From an uncultured Bacteroidales bacterium (lineage in GTDB: Bacteria; Bacteroidota; Bacteroidia; Bacteroidales; UBA932), in contig CAMJHF010000005.1 in the NCBI GenBank assembly GCA_946405435.1, positions 1-64,000 of the forward strand: a DNA stretch of 64,000 nucleotides. The letters run 5' to 3'. The position numbers were made by a program, and so were the translations under genes. Positions within the stretch are counted from its first letter, which is position 1. Each line of letters opens with the position of its first letter. Positions 17,406 through 25,997 of this stretch are shown here, one piece after another. The notes beneath the pieces are model-generated. The model was not told where the DNA came from and ran no database searches. It saw nothing but the letters and a program-made list of their open reading frames with translations.

Positions 17406-18640
17406 CGTTCCTGACGCTCGGCTGCAAACTCAACTACGCCGAGACCAGCACCTACGAACGGGGCTTCCGCGCCGCGGGCCTCGAGCCTGTATCCAAGGAT
17501 ACGCCTGCGGATGTCTACCTCGTCAACACTTGCTCGGTCACGGCCACTTCCGACGCCAAGTCGCGGAACCTGATACGAAAAGTGCTCCGCGCCAATCCCG
17601 AGGCCAAGGTTATCGTGACCGGCTGCAGCGCCCAACTGCGGCGCGCCGAGATTGAATCCATCCCCGGCGTCACCAAAGTTTTCGGATGCGACCAAAAGTC
17701 TTATGTGGTGCCCGACACGCTCAAGCTGCTCGGGATTACGCAGGCGCTTCCCTACCCTCCCGGCCCCGTCTTCGACGCCTGGAGCAGCGGCGAGCGCACC
17801 CGGTCTTTTCTCAAGATACAGGATGGCTGCGACAATCTTTGCGCCTATTGCACAGTACCTTACGCGAGGGGTAACAGCCGCAGCGTTCCCATGGAACAGT
17901 GCCTGGCCAACGCCCGAAGCATTGCCGCTCTGGGCGTGAAGGAGATCGTGCTTACAGGAGTAAATACGGGCGACTGGGGGCGGACCGCAGGAGAGAGTTT
18001 CCTCGACCTTCTCAAGGCCCTGGACAAAGTGGAGGGAATAGAGCGCTACCGTATTTCCAGCATAGAGCCCAACCTCCTTACAGACGAAATAATCGACTGG
18101 ACGGCTTCCGGAACCAAGTTCCAGCCGCATTTCCATATTCCCCTGCAGACCGGGTCGGACCAGCTGCTGTCCAAGATGGGACGCCGCTACACGACCGACT
18201 TTTTTGCCGGCAAGCTGCAGAGGGTGAGAGACGCCTTCGAGGCGCCCGGCAAGCCGCTGGTGTTCTTCGGAATAGACGTAATGGTAGGACTCCCCGGCGA
18301 GTCCGAAGAGCTGTTCCGTGACACTTGCAGCTTCCTCGAGCGCATACGCCCTGCATTCATACATGTGTTTCCCTACTCCAGAAGGCCCGGCACTCCTGCC
18401 GCAGCGATGCCCGGACAGGTGCCCGAGCAGGTCAAGAAGGAGAGGGTGGCGGTCCTGGAAGAAATGTGCGGACGGCTACACCGGGAGTTCGTGCAGAGCA
18501 ATGCAGGGATCAAGGAAAAAGTACTCTTCGAATCCAGCGACAGGCATGGATTCATGGAAGGCTACACTGGTAATTACATACGCATACGCAGGCCCTGGGA
18601 GGCCTCGCTGTGCGGCAAGATAGTGGACGTAACGATATGA
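17378..18640 (+). CDS. mtaB: tRNA (t6A37) methylthiotransferase MtaB
   Basis: A 420-residue radical-SAM enzyme that adds the 2-methylthio group to t6A37. The N-terminal UPF0004 domain has three cluster cysteines (LTLGCKLNYAE, NTCSVTATSDAKSR, TGCSAQ); the radical-SAM motif is DGCDNLCAYCTVPYARG (C-x3-C-x2-C); a short TRAM-like tail ends the protein. GKPLVFFGIDVMVGLPGE and the MtaB-type N-terminus separate it from MiaB and RimO. The ORF overlaps folB by 28 bases. Its substrate nucleotide is made by TsaD, encoded divergently from the same promoter region. Confidence 0.93.
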   Translation: MGTCEHIKIAFLTLGCKLNYAETSTYERGFRAAGLEPVSKDTPADVYLVNTCSVTATSDAKSRNLIRKVLRANPEAKVIVTGCSAQLRRAEIESIPGVTKVFGCDQKSYVVPDTLKLLGITQALPYPPGPVFDAWSSGERTRSFLKIQDGCDNLCAYCTVPYARGNSRSVPMEQCLANARSIAALGVKEIVLTGVNTGDWGRTAGESFLDLLKALDKVEGIERYRISSIEPNLLTDEIIDWTASGTKFQPHFHIPLQTGSDQLLSKMGRRYTTDFFAGKLQRVRDAFEAPGKPLVFFGIDVMVGLPGESEELFRDTCSFLERIRPAFIHVFPYSRRPGTPAAAMPGQVPEQVKKERVAVLEEMCGRLHREFVQSNAGIKEKVLFESSDRHGFMEGYTGNYIRIRRPWEASLCGKIVDVTI

Positions 18641-19494
18641 ATGCCAAACTTACTATACTGGGCTCAGGCACCTCATCGGGAGTACCGATGATAGGGTGCC
18701 GCTGCCCTGTGTGCACCTCTAAAGACCCTCGGGACAGGCGCCTCCGGGCCTCCGCCCTTGTTGAATACGGCGGCCTGACCATCCTCGTGGACTGCGGCCC
18801 AGACTTCCGGCAGCAGGCGCTGTCTGCAGGCATCCGGCACTTGGATGCCATCCTTCTGACCCACAATCACATGGACCATGTGGGAGGGCTTGACGACACT
18901 CGCGCCCTCAACCTTTGCGAGCGTCATCCGGTCAACATATACTGCCAGAAATACGTAGAAGACTCGCTCCGCCACAGTTATGCATACGCCTTCGCCGAGC
19001 CCAAATACCAGGGCGCGCCGGAATGGCACATGCATATCATAGACGGCAATGAGCCGTTTGTGGTGCACTCTAACGCGGGCGACGAAGTGCTGAGTTGGGA
19101 AAAGGGCTTCGGCTACCGACACATAGAGAACCATTCAGCCCCTGACGCAGGAGTGGAGGTTATTCCCATCCAGGGCTGGCACCACAAGGTCAAGAAACTC
19201 CCGGTTCTGGGGTACCGCTTCGGCGACATAGCCTACCTGACCGATATGAACCTGCTGGAAGACAGCGAATTCGAAAAGCTGAAAGGGCTTAAGGCAGTAA
19301 CCATGAACTGCGTCAAATTCGACTCCCACCACTCGCATTTCTCGCTGCACGAGGTGCTCCGGTTCTTCGAGAGGGTGGGCGCGCAGGAATCCTACATCAC
19401 CCACCTTTCGCATCTGCTGCCGCCGCACGCTCTGTTCGAGAAGATACTGCCGCCGCACGTACATCCCGCATACGACGGCATGGTTATAGAGTAA
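18637..19494 (+). CDS. MBL-fold metallohydrolase, PhnP-like
   Basis: A 285-residue metallo-beta-lactamase-fold protein. LTILGSGTSSGVPMIGCRCP followed by VC is the N-terminal block of the PhnP/YycJ-like group, and LLTHNHMDHVGGLDD is the HxHxDH dinuclear metal motif; later His residues lie in DSHHSHFS and THLSH. Related enzymes are phosphodiesterases of cyclic ribose phosphates, but no phosphonate genes are nearby, so the substrate is open. The ATG at 18637 overlaps the mtaB stop (ATGA). It converges on recQ with four bases between. Confidence 0.85.
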   Translation: MNAKLTILGSGTSSGVPMIGCRCPVCTSKDPRDRRLRASALVEYGGLTILVDCGPDFRQQALSAGIRHLDAILLTHNHMDHVGGLDDTRALNLCERHPVNIYCQKYVEDSLRHSYAYAFAEPKYQGAPEWHMHIIDGNEPFVVHSNAGDEVLSWEKGFGYRHIENHSAPDAGVEVIPIQGWHHKVKKLPVLGYRFGDIAYLTDMNLLEDSEFEKLKGLKAVTMNCVKFDSHHSHFSLHEVLRFFERVGAQESYITHLSHLLPPHALFEKILPPHVHPAYDGMVIE

Positions 19495-19498
19495 GAGC

Positions 19499-21376
19499 CT
19501 AAGCCTCTCCTTCGTCCACCATGCGGCGATAGACCTCCAAAGCGTCGGACGGCATGCCCGAAGAAGGGTTGCTGCACCAGGCTTTGAGTTCCTTGAGGCC
19601 GGCGCCGGGGTGTGTTTCCAGAAATGCCGCAATGGCCTCACGCGTCTGCTTGTCGGAGCCCTCGCCGCGCCTTCCGCGGCACACGTCGCAGGTGCCGCAG
19701 TCTTCGCTTTCGGTCTGGCCGAAGTATTCGAGCAGTTTGCGGGAGCGGCACTTCGAGGTGTCGGTGACGTAGGACTCCACCGCCTCCAGACGCTGTTCAG
19801 CACTGTTTTTCAGGAAGTTGTAGCGCTCCGGCTGCAAGTCTATATTGCCGGGGGTAAGCCTGTCATGGTGTAGGTAAACCATTGAACTGCGCTCCGCCGG
19901 GATGTAATTTATCACCCGTTCCAGCGACAGCTTGTAGAGCATCTGGCGAAGCTGCGTCACGGTGGAATCGCACTCGGCGGCAAGCTGTTCCTCGTCTATG
20001 GGCACGGAGTAGGACATGATGCCGGGGTAATTCCTCATCAGCGACTCCAGCAACGGAATCATCTGCGGATCGGGCAACTCGGTATCGTACAGTTCGTTAC
20101 GCGGCACTGAAATGCGCACCCTGGTAGGAAATTCGGCATCCTCGGTATAGCTCAGGTGACCCGACTGCTCAAGGTAGCGGATGGCATAGTGCACACGCGC
20201 GCGCTGAAGGTTCCACTGCCTGCAAAAGTCCTCCAGGTCGAAGCGGAGCACGCGGGCTTCGCCGATTTCGTAGATGATGCCGTGGTAGATATGCAGTTTC
20301 TGGTAAATGTCCTCAATGTATTCCAGCGGGGGGAAGGAGGTCTGGAGCATCTGCCGCAGATGGCTCAGGTTGGCGGCATTCCATAGCAGCACGGCATAGG
20401 AGCGCCGGCCGTCGCGTCCGGCCCTTCCCGCCTCCTGGAAGTAGGATTCCAGGCTTTCGGAGGGCTCCCAGTGCACCACAAACCGGACATCCGGCTTGTC
20501 GATGCCCATGCCGAAAGCATTGGTGCACACCATCACCCTTATTTCGCCCCTCTTCCATGCTTCCTGGCGTTCGTTGCGCGCAATGGTGCCGAGGCCGGCA
20601 TGATAGTACGAGGCGCTGATGCCCTGCGACTGCAGCAGCGCGGCCACTTCTTCGCAGCGGCTGCGGTTCCGAAGGTAGACGATTCCCGAGCCGGGGACGC
20701 CGCGGCAGATGTCCAGCAGCTGGCCCGCCTTGTCGCGGCACTCGCGCACGATGTAGCTCAGATTCGGCCTCTCGAAGCCGCTCCTGAGCAGAGTGAAGGA
20801 GTTGCGGCCCGGCTCCGGAGAGAGGCGCAGCATTATGTCCTCGGCCACCTTGGGGGTGGCGGTCGCCGTGAGGGCGATGACCGGTGCGTCCACCAGCCGG
20901 CGCAGCGAGCCGATCTGCAGGTAATCAGGACGGAAGTCATAGCCCCACTGCGAGATACAGTGAGCCTCATCCACCACTATGTAGTTGATATTCAGAACGG
21001 AAAGATAGGACTGGAAGAGCTGGGTGCCGAGACGCTCGGGAGATACATACAGGAATTTGCAGTCGCCGTAGGCGGCGTTGTTCAGGGCAAGGTCCACCTC
21101 GCGGCGGGGCATGCCGGCATGGATGGCGAGCGCCCTGATGCCCCTGCCGGCAAGATTCTGCACCTGGTCCTTCATGAGGGCTATCAGCGGAGTTACCACA
21201 AGGGCAAGGCCGTCGCGCATCATGGCGGGCACCTGGAAGCATACAGACTTGCCTCCTCCGGTGGGGAGTATGGCAAGGGTATCCCTGCCCTCGAGGGCGG
21301 AGTCTATGATTTCTTTCTGCATGGGGCGGAAGCCGTCGTAGCCCCACCATTTTTTGAGTACCTGCTCCGCTGTCAT
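19499..21376 (-). CDS. recQ: ATP-dependent DNA helicase RecQ
   Basis: A 625-residue 3'-5' superfamily 2 helicase. LAILPTGGGKSVCFQVPAMM is motif I, DEAHCISQWGYDFRPDY motif II with the aromatic-rich loop, and FGMGIDKPDVRFVVHW and EAGRAGRDGR motifs V and VI. The winged-helix part follows, and a late Cys set (CRSRKLLEYFGQTESEDCGT, then CDVC) forms the zinc site, here after the WH-like region. No HRDC domain is evident in the last 60 residues. I choose the ATG at 21376 because it overlaps the stop of the upstream methyltransferase (ATGA); 21397 is the alternative. Confidence 0.92.
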   Translation of the reverse strand: MTAEQVLKKWWGYDGFRPMQKEIIDSALEGRDTLAILPTGGGKSVCFQVPAMMRDGLALVVTPLIALMKDQVQNLAGRGIRALAIHAGMPRREVDLALNNAAYGDCKFLYVSPERLGTQLFQSYLSVLNINYIVVDEAHCISQWGYDFRPDYLQIGSLRRLVDAPVIALTATATPKVAEDIMLRLSPEPGRNSFTLLRSGFERPNLSYIVRECRDKAGQLLDICRGVPGSGIVYLRNRSRCEEVAALLQSQGISASYYHAGLGTIARNERQEAWKRGEIRVMVCTNAFGMGIDKPDVRFVVHWEPSESLESYFQEAGRAGRDGRRSYAVLLWNAANLSHLRQMLQTSFPPLEYIEDIYQKLHIYHGIIYEIGEARVLRFDLEDFCRQWNLQRARVHYAIRYLEQSGHLSYTEDAEFPTRVRISVPRNELYDTELPDPQMIPLLESLMRNYPGIMSYSVPIDEEQLAAECDSTVTQLRQMLYKLSLERVINYIPAERSSMVYLHHDRLTPGNIDLQPERYNFLKNSAEQRLEAVESYVTDTSKCRSRKLLEYFGQTESEDCGTCDVCRGRRGEGSDKQTREAIAAFLETHPGAGLKELKAWCSNPSSGMPSDALEVYRRMVDEGEA

Positions 21377-22074
21377 GCCAGGATTATGAATACGCACGGG
21401 CGCCTGCCTATGACTGTGCGGTCACGGCGCCACTGGGCAATGCTGCGGGTACGGATATACTGCGTGGGAAGAGTGAGGTCCGCCGCCACGCACAGCTGCG
21501 TGGAAGGCTGAAGGTGCTGGACAAAATCGGCGAGGAGAGTATCGCTGCGGTACGGGGTCTCTATGAATATCTGGCTCTGGTTCAAGAGCTTGGACTGATG
21601 CTCCATTTCCTTGATGGCTGTCCTGCGATCGTCAGTCTTGGCGGGGAGATAGCCGCGGAAGGCAAAACTCTGGCCGTTGAGGCCCGAGGCCATGAGGGCG
21701 AGCATGAGCGAGGACGGCCCCGTGAGCGGCACCACCTCGACGCCTATCCTGTGGCACAGGGCCACCAGGGCTGAGCCCGGGTCGGCAACGGCCGGAAGCC
21801 CCGCCTCGGACACAAGGCCCACATCGCCACGGTCGAACAGCGAAGCGAAGGCTTCGACTTCTCCCGGGGTGGTGTGCTCGTTGAGGACATGGAACTCCAG
21901 TTCGGCTATATGACCCTTGAGACCGGCGGACGACAGGAAGCGCCGGACCGTGCGCAGTTCCTCCACCACGAAGCATTCAAGTCCGCGGATGGTTTCCAGC
22001 ACGGGAGCGGGAAGGACCATCGATGGGTCGTACTCGCCAAGGGGCGAGGGAATGAGATACAATTTACCTTTCAC
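21373..22074 (-). CDS. RsmI-like SAM-dependent methyltransferase
   Basis: A 233-residue tetrapyrrole-methylase-fold protein of the RsmI family. KLYLIPSPLGE is the start, GDVGLVSEAGLPAVADPG and VVPLTGPSSLMLALMASGLN the SAM-binding blocks, and IFIETPYRS the conserved late motif. RsmI 2'-O-methylates C1402 of 16S rRNA; this shorter Bacteroidetes type is usually annotated only as an SAM-dependent methyltransferase. It starts with GTG, and a TATATTTG -7 box (22087-22080) ends five bases before it, so the transcript would be leaderless. Confidence 0.85.
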   Translation of the reverse strand: MKGKLYLIPSPLGEYDPSMVLPAPVLETIRGLECFVVEELRTVRRFLSSAGLKGHIAELEFHVLNEHTTPGEVEAFASLFDRGDVGLVSEAGLPAVADPGSALVALCHRIGVEVVPLTGPSSLMLALMASGLNGQSFAFRGYLPAKTDDRRTAIKEMEHQSKLLNQSQIFIETPYRSDTLLADFVQHLQPSTQLCVAADLTLPTQYIRTRSIAQWRRDRTVIGRRPCVFIILA

Positions 22075-22079
22075 GCTTA

Positions 22080-22087
22080 CAAATATA
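22080..22087 (-). promoter_or_regulatory. -7 box (TATATTTG), 5 bases from start codon
   Basis: Exact TAnnTTTG on the minus strand just before the GTG start at 22074. Confidence 0.5.
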
Positions 22088-22111
22088 CCAAAAAATAATG
22101 AGGATAGAATA

Positions 22112-22142
22112 TTTGTGTTGCAGTTAAAAATGGTTAACTTTG
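22112..22142 (+). promoter_or_regulatory. pckA promoter
   Basis: TTTG at 22112-22115 and TAACTTTG at 22135-22142 are separated by 19 bases, a full match to the Bacteroides-type promoter. Transcription would start about 28 bases before the ATG at 22177. Confidence 0.75.
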
Positions 22143-22176
22143 CAGACTGGAATCAACTTTTAATTTTTATATAACT

Positions 22177-23781
22177 ATGTCTAAAATCAATCTTGGCAAG
22201 TATGGCATCGAGGGCGTAACCGAGGTGCTTTACAACCCTACCTACGAAGTACTCTACAACGAAGAAACCAAACCCGGCCTCGAAGGCTACGACAAGGGAC
22301 AGGTGACCGAACTCGGCGCCATCAACGTCATGACCGGCATCTACACCGGCCGCTCCCCCAAGGACAAGTACATCGTAATGGACGAGAACTCCAAGGATAC
22401 CGTATGGTGGAATACTCCCGAGTACCCCAACGACAACCATGAGCTTTCCGTCGACCAGTGGAAGGCTCTCAAGGATCTTGCTATCAAGCAACTCAGCGGC
22501 AAGAGGCTCTTTGTGGTGGACGGCTTCTGCGGCACCCACAAGGACACCCGCATGAAGGTCCGCTTCATCATGGAGGTGGCATGGCAGGCACACTTCGTGA
22601 CCAACATGTTCATCCGTCCCCAGAACGAGGCAGAATTCGACCAGGAGCCCGATTTCGTGGTCTACTGCGCAGCCAAGGCCAAGGTTGACAACTACAAGGA
22701 GCTCGGCCTTCGCAGCGAAACCGCAGTGGCGTTCAACGTCACCAGCAAAGAGCAGGTCATCCTCAACACCTGGTACGGCGGCGAGATGAAGAAGGGTATG
22801 TTCTCCATGATGAACTACTACCTGCCTCTGAAGGGCATCGCAGCAATGCACTGCTCCGCCAACACCGACATGAACGGCGAGAACACCGCCATCTTCTTCG
22901 GTCTGTCCGGCACCGGCAAGACCACCCTCAGCACCGACCCCAAGCGTCTGCTCATCGGCGACGACGAGCACGGCTGGGACGACGAGGGCGTCTTCAACTT
23001 CGAGGGCGGATGCTACGCCAAGGTCATCAACCTTGACAAGGACAGCGAGCCTGACATCTACAACGCAATCCGCAGGGACGCTCTTCTCGAGAACGTCACC
23101 GTGGATGAGAACGGCAAGATCGACTTCGCCGACAAGTCCGTCACCGAGAACACCCGCGTAAGCTACCCTATCTATCACATCAACAAGATAGTACGTCCTT
23201 ACTCCCAGGGGCCCGCGGCCAAGCAGGTCATCTTCCTTTCCGCCGACGCATTCGGCGTTCTGCCTCCCGTGAGCATCCTCACCCCTGAGCAGACCAAGTA
23301 CTACTTCCTCTCCGGCTTCACCGCCAAGCTCGCAGGTACCGAGCGCGGCATCACCGAGCCCACTCCCACCTTCTCCGCCTGCTTCGGCCAGGCATTCCTC
23401 GAGCTTCATCCTACCAAGTACGCCGAGGAACTCGTCAAGAAGATGGAAAAGAGCGGCGCCCGTGCATATCTGGTGAACACCGGCTGGAACGGCACCGGCA
23501 AGCGCATCTCCATCCGTGACACCCGCGGAATCATCGATGCCATCCTCTCCGGCGCCATCGACAAGGCTCCTACCAAGAAGATCCCTTATTTCAACTTCGA
23601 GGTTCCCACCGTCCTCGAGGGTGTAGATACCGGAATCCTCGATCCTCGCGACACCTACGCCGATCCCCAGATCTGGGAAGAGAAGGCAAAGGACCTCGCT
23701 GGACGCTTCATCAAGAACTTCCACAAGTACGAAAGCAACGAAGCCGGCAAGGCTCTGGTAGCAGCTGGTCCCCAGCTCTAA
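22177..23781 (+). CDS. pckA: Phosphoenolpyruvate carboxykinase (ATP)
   Basis: A 534-residue enzyme of the ATP-dependent class that interconverts oxaloacetate and PEP; in fermentative Bacteroidales it fixes CO2 in the route to succinate or propionate and conserves [17 protein letters not shown] is the P-loop (kinase-1a), [20 protein letters not shown] kinase-2 with metal ligands, [14 protein letters not shown] and GAPR-type [13 protein letters not shown] the later substrate blocks. The third-position choices are strongly biased to C and G, as in a highly expressed gene. It stands alone with a consensus promoter and a strong terminator. Confidence 0.97.
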   Translation: MSKINLGKYGIEGVTEVLYNPTYEVLYNEETKPGLEGYDKGQVTELGAINVMTGIYTGRSPKDKYIVMDENSKDTVWWNTPEYPNDNHELSVDQWKALKDLAIKQLSGKRLFVVDGFCGTHKDTRMKVRFIMEVAWQAHFVTNMFIRPQNEAEFDQEPDFVVYCAAKAKVDNYKELGLRSETAVAFNVTSKEQVILNTWYGGEMKKGMFSMMNYYLPLKGIAAMHCSANTDMNGENTAIFFGLSGTGKTTLSTDPKRLLIGDDEHGWDDEGVFNFEGGCYAKVINLDKDSEPDIYNAIRRDALLENVTVDENGKIDFADKSVTENTRVSYPIYHINKIVRPYSQGPAAKQVIFLSADAFGVLPPVSILTPEQTKYYFLSGFTAKLAGTERGITEPTPTFSACFGQAFLELHPTKYAEELVKKMEKSGARAYLVNTGWNGTGKRISIRDTRGIIDAILSGAIDKAPTKKIPYFNFEVPTVLEGVDTGILDPRDTYADPQIWEEKAKDLAGRFIKNFHKYESNEAGKALVAAGPQL

Positions 23782-23854
23782 TCAAAGCCCGGCCAGGCAT
23801 CCCGGTCTCCGGCTTATGCCCGACCTGGCCGAGTACCCTAACCGTTGATAATTC

Positions 23855-23887
23855 GGGGCTGAATCTCCAGGATTCAGCCCCTTTTTT
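23855..23887 (+). terminator. pckA intrinsic terminator
   Basis: An 11-bp perfect stem (GGGGCTGAATC / GATTCAGCCCC), loop TCCAG, then six T at 23882-23887, 73 bases after the pckA stop. Confidence 0.9.
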
Positions 23888-23908
23888 GCCCCCCCCGGGC
23901 CCCGGCCC

Positions 23909-24478
23909 CGGCCAGGAACTCCCTTTCCCCAGCCCTCCGTAAACCTTTCGCCAACCCGCCGGCCCAGGAACCGCCATTTCGGGCCCAGAGAGCGCCTTTC
24001 ACCCCGCATCGGGCCCAGGAACTGCCTTTTCAGGCCCAGATAACGCATTGCGCCCCAGGAACTTACCTCAAAATGGAGAAACTATCTTCACCCCCGACCC
24101 CAAGGGCAACGCACGCTACCAGTCCCCCGGAACCCCAAGGCCCAGAAACTGCCTTTTCGGGCCCAAAACATGTCTTTCGCCCCACCCCGGGCCCAAGAAC
24201 TGCCTTTTCAGGCCCAGAGAACGCCTTTCGCCCCACCCCGGGCCCAAGAACTGCCTTTTCAGGCCCAGAGCATGTCTTTCGCCCCTCAGCGGGCCCAAGA
24301 ACTGCCCTTTCAGGCCCAAAACATGTCTTTCGCCCCACCACCGGCCCAAGAACTGCCATTTCGGGCCCAAAACATGTCTTTCGCCCCACCTCGGGCCCAA
24401 AAACTGCCTTTTCGGGCCCAGAGAGCGCCTTTCACCCCGCATCGGGCCCAGGAACTGCCATTTCGGGCCGAGGGGTCG
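23909..24478 (+). repeat. Tandem array of a 51-bp GC-rich hairpin repeat (array 1)
   Basis: Units beginning GGGCCCAAGAACTGCC start at about 23909 (degenerate), 23960 and 24011, then after an unrelated 75-base stretch (24063-24137) at 24138, 24189, 24240, 24291, 24342, 24393 and 24444, always 51 bases apart. Each unit has a half resembling an imperfect hairpin with GGCCC ends and a spacer rich in CTTTCGCCCC. Because 51 is a multiple of three and stops are absent, several frames on both strands stay open; I do not treat these as genes. The array starts just after the pckA terminator and ends 30 bases before the transposase gene's stop. Confidence 0.9.
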
Positions 24479-24507
24479 TAGCGGGGTATTAGGATGCAGA
24501 GAACGTC

Positions 24508-25431
24508 TCAGTTCTTTTTGGGGAACAGAGAATCAACAAATGATGCTTCAAGCCGTAACATTCTTTGTATTTGCTTGTTGCTGGCATTGTATTCATTATG
24601 CAGCAGCAGAGCGACTTCACTTTTTGCCACCGCTGGGATCAACGATGGTTTCTGTCCGCCGTATTTCTCTTTGCAAATAGAGAGAACAACACTGAAGAGT
24701 TCGTCATCAGAGTAGAATATCCGTTCTCCAAGCTCTTTTGCAATATCTTTTTGAGACTCAATGTTTCGCGATATTTCCCTGAAATAATGCGAAGCGCAAC
24801 GAAAGATTGCTTCTCCGAATGTTACGCAGCAAAAATTCATAGGGCAGGCGTAGCCGTCCACTTTTATAATTGGCTCTTTTAATTTGTCGGAGTCATGACT
24901 GTGGATTAAAGAGCGCCTTTCTGCTTTTGAGAGAACAGATTGAGATTCGCGATACAGTGACTTTGCAAAATCGTTATAATAATAAGCGTTTGCACCCCAT
25001 GGATAAGTAAATGGTGTAGAGTCAGGGGTAACTACGTATCCGTTCCGGTTGTTGTATGTAATGACATTCCGCAATTCTTGCAGCGTGGATAATTCTCTGA
25101 AATTCGCCTCAAACGACGACAAATCAACCGATATACCTCTTCCTTTCAGGTATTTACCTAGATAGCGTTTGAATAATTCAAATAGGAGCAGGATCCTTTC
25201 AATCAATCCCGACAACGTGAGGTGCAGGTGGTTGCTCATCAGTTGGAATGTTATGATCTTCACATCGGGAATCAGGCGTGAACAGATTGCCAGGATATTT
25301 ACCCCTGCAATGAAAGATTCCTTGTCTTGAAAGATAATCTGATGGTTTTCCGAGGTCCACAAGTGCCAATATGGCCCGGATTGGCGGAATGTTAGGGAGC
25401 ACCGGCTCTCCAAATCGATAAAGTTCTTCAT
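24508..25431 (-). CDS. IS200/REP-type (RAYT-like) Y1 transposase family protein
   Basis: A 307-residue protein. The metal-binding HxH is in TFQLMSNHLHLTLSG, preceded by the QSGPYWHLWTSENHQIIF strand block, and VITYNNRNGYVV plus FTYPWGANAYYY match the 'Y-x-N-P-x-R-A-G / Y-x-W-S-S-Y' region of REP-associated tyrosine transposases. The catalytic Tyr is probably in ELFKRYLGKYLKG, but I cannot be sure which one. A helical C-terminal part (about 200-307) has a helix-turn-helix look (NASNKQIQRMLRLEASFV). Base composition is clearly AT-richer than the neighbours, suggesting transfer. Opposed arrays of one 51-bp hairpin repeat flank it at 30 and about 85 bases, as REP arrays flank RAYT genes in gammaproteobacteria. 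Confidence 0.75.
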   Translation of the reverse strand: MKNFIDLESRCSLTFRQSGPYWHLWTSENHQIIFQDKESFIAGVNILAICSRLIPDVKIITFQLMSNHLHLTLSGLIERILLLFELFKRYLGKYLKGRGISVDLSSFEANFRELSTLQELRNVITYNNRNGYVVTPDSTPFTYPWGANAYYYNDFAKSLYRESQSVLSKAERRSLIHSHDSDKLKEPIIKVDGYACPMNFCCVTFGEAIFRCASHYFREISRNIESQKDIAKELGERIFYSDDELFSVVLSICKEKYGGQKPSLIPAVAKSEVALLLHNEYNASNKQIQRMLRLEASFVDSLFPKKN

Positions 25432-25517
25432 AATTTAAGCCGCGGGAATTGGCCCGCTGCACAAAAATAATGCATTATTATCAAAATCGCACAAACTTTT
25501 CTAAAAATGCGCACTCT

Positions 25518-25912
25518 GGGCCCCAAAAGGACATTTTCTGGGCCTGGAGCGGGGTGAAAGGCGCACGGAGGGCCCGAAATGGCTGTTTTCGGGCCGGCAG
25601 CAGAGTGAAGGGTACGCGGAGGGCCCGAAATGGCCGTTCTTGGGCCAGGAGCGGGGCGAAAGGTGTGCGGAGGGCCCGAAATGGCTGTTTTCGGGCCAGC
25701 AGCGGAGCGAAAGGTGCGCGGAGGGCCTGAAATGGATGTTTTCGGGCAGGCAGCGGAGTGAAGGGTACGCGGAGGGTCTGAAATGGCCGTTCTTGGGCCG
25801 GCAGCGGAGTGAAAGGTGCACGGAGGGCCTGAAATGGCTGTTTCTGGGCCGGCAGCGGGGCGAAAAGTGAACGGAGGGCCTGAAATGGCTGTTTCGGGGC
25901 CCGGAGGGGGAA
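25518..25912 (-). repeat. Tandem array of the same 51-bp repeat, inverted (array 2)
   Basis: Units beginning GGGCCCGAAATGGCTGTT start at 25518, 25570, 25621, 25672, 25723, 25774, 25825 and 25876; the spacing is 51 bases (52 once) and the last unit is only the hairpin half. The unit is the reverse complement of the array-1 unit with about one difference in four. The hairpin is clear here: GGCCCGAAA, loop TGGCTGT, TTTCGGGCC. The outer end is about 40 bases before the promoter of the lipoprotein gene. Confidence 0.9.
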
Positions 25913-25953
25913 AATCCTTGAATGAAAGGGGTGGTTCAGAGCTTAAATTCTGC

Positions 25954-25961
25954 TATCTTTG
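25954..25961 (+). promoter_or_regulatory. -7 box (TATCTTTG)
   Basis: Exact TAnnTTTG, 36 bases before the ATG at 25998 and 42 bases after the repeat array. No good -33 match. Confidence 0.5.
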
Positions 25962-25997
25962 CATATGTGAAAGGAGTTTTCATAATCATACGTCATT

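Noticed and set aside
22153..23724. 523-codon frame antisense to pckA
   Set aside because: It mirrors the strong third-position G/C bias of pckA; the plus-strand product is an unambiguous enzyme. Long antisense frames over tamB, nqrF, the S41 peptidase and polA are rejected for the same reason.
24048..25870. Open frames in several phases on both strands within the repeat arrays (for example 24073-24492, 24116-24442, 25501-25821)
   Set aside because: The period of 51 is divisible by three and lacks stops, so all copies stay open by arithmetic. The predicted Pro/Gly/Arg-rich peptides have no start-region or family support.
23909..25912. Possible CRISPR array
   Set aside because: The 51-bp units follow each other with no unique spacers, the unit sequence drifts throughout, and no cas genes are present.
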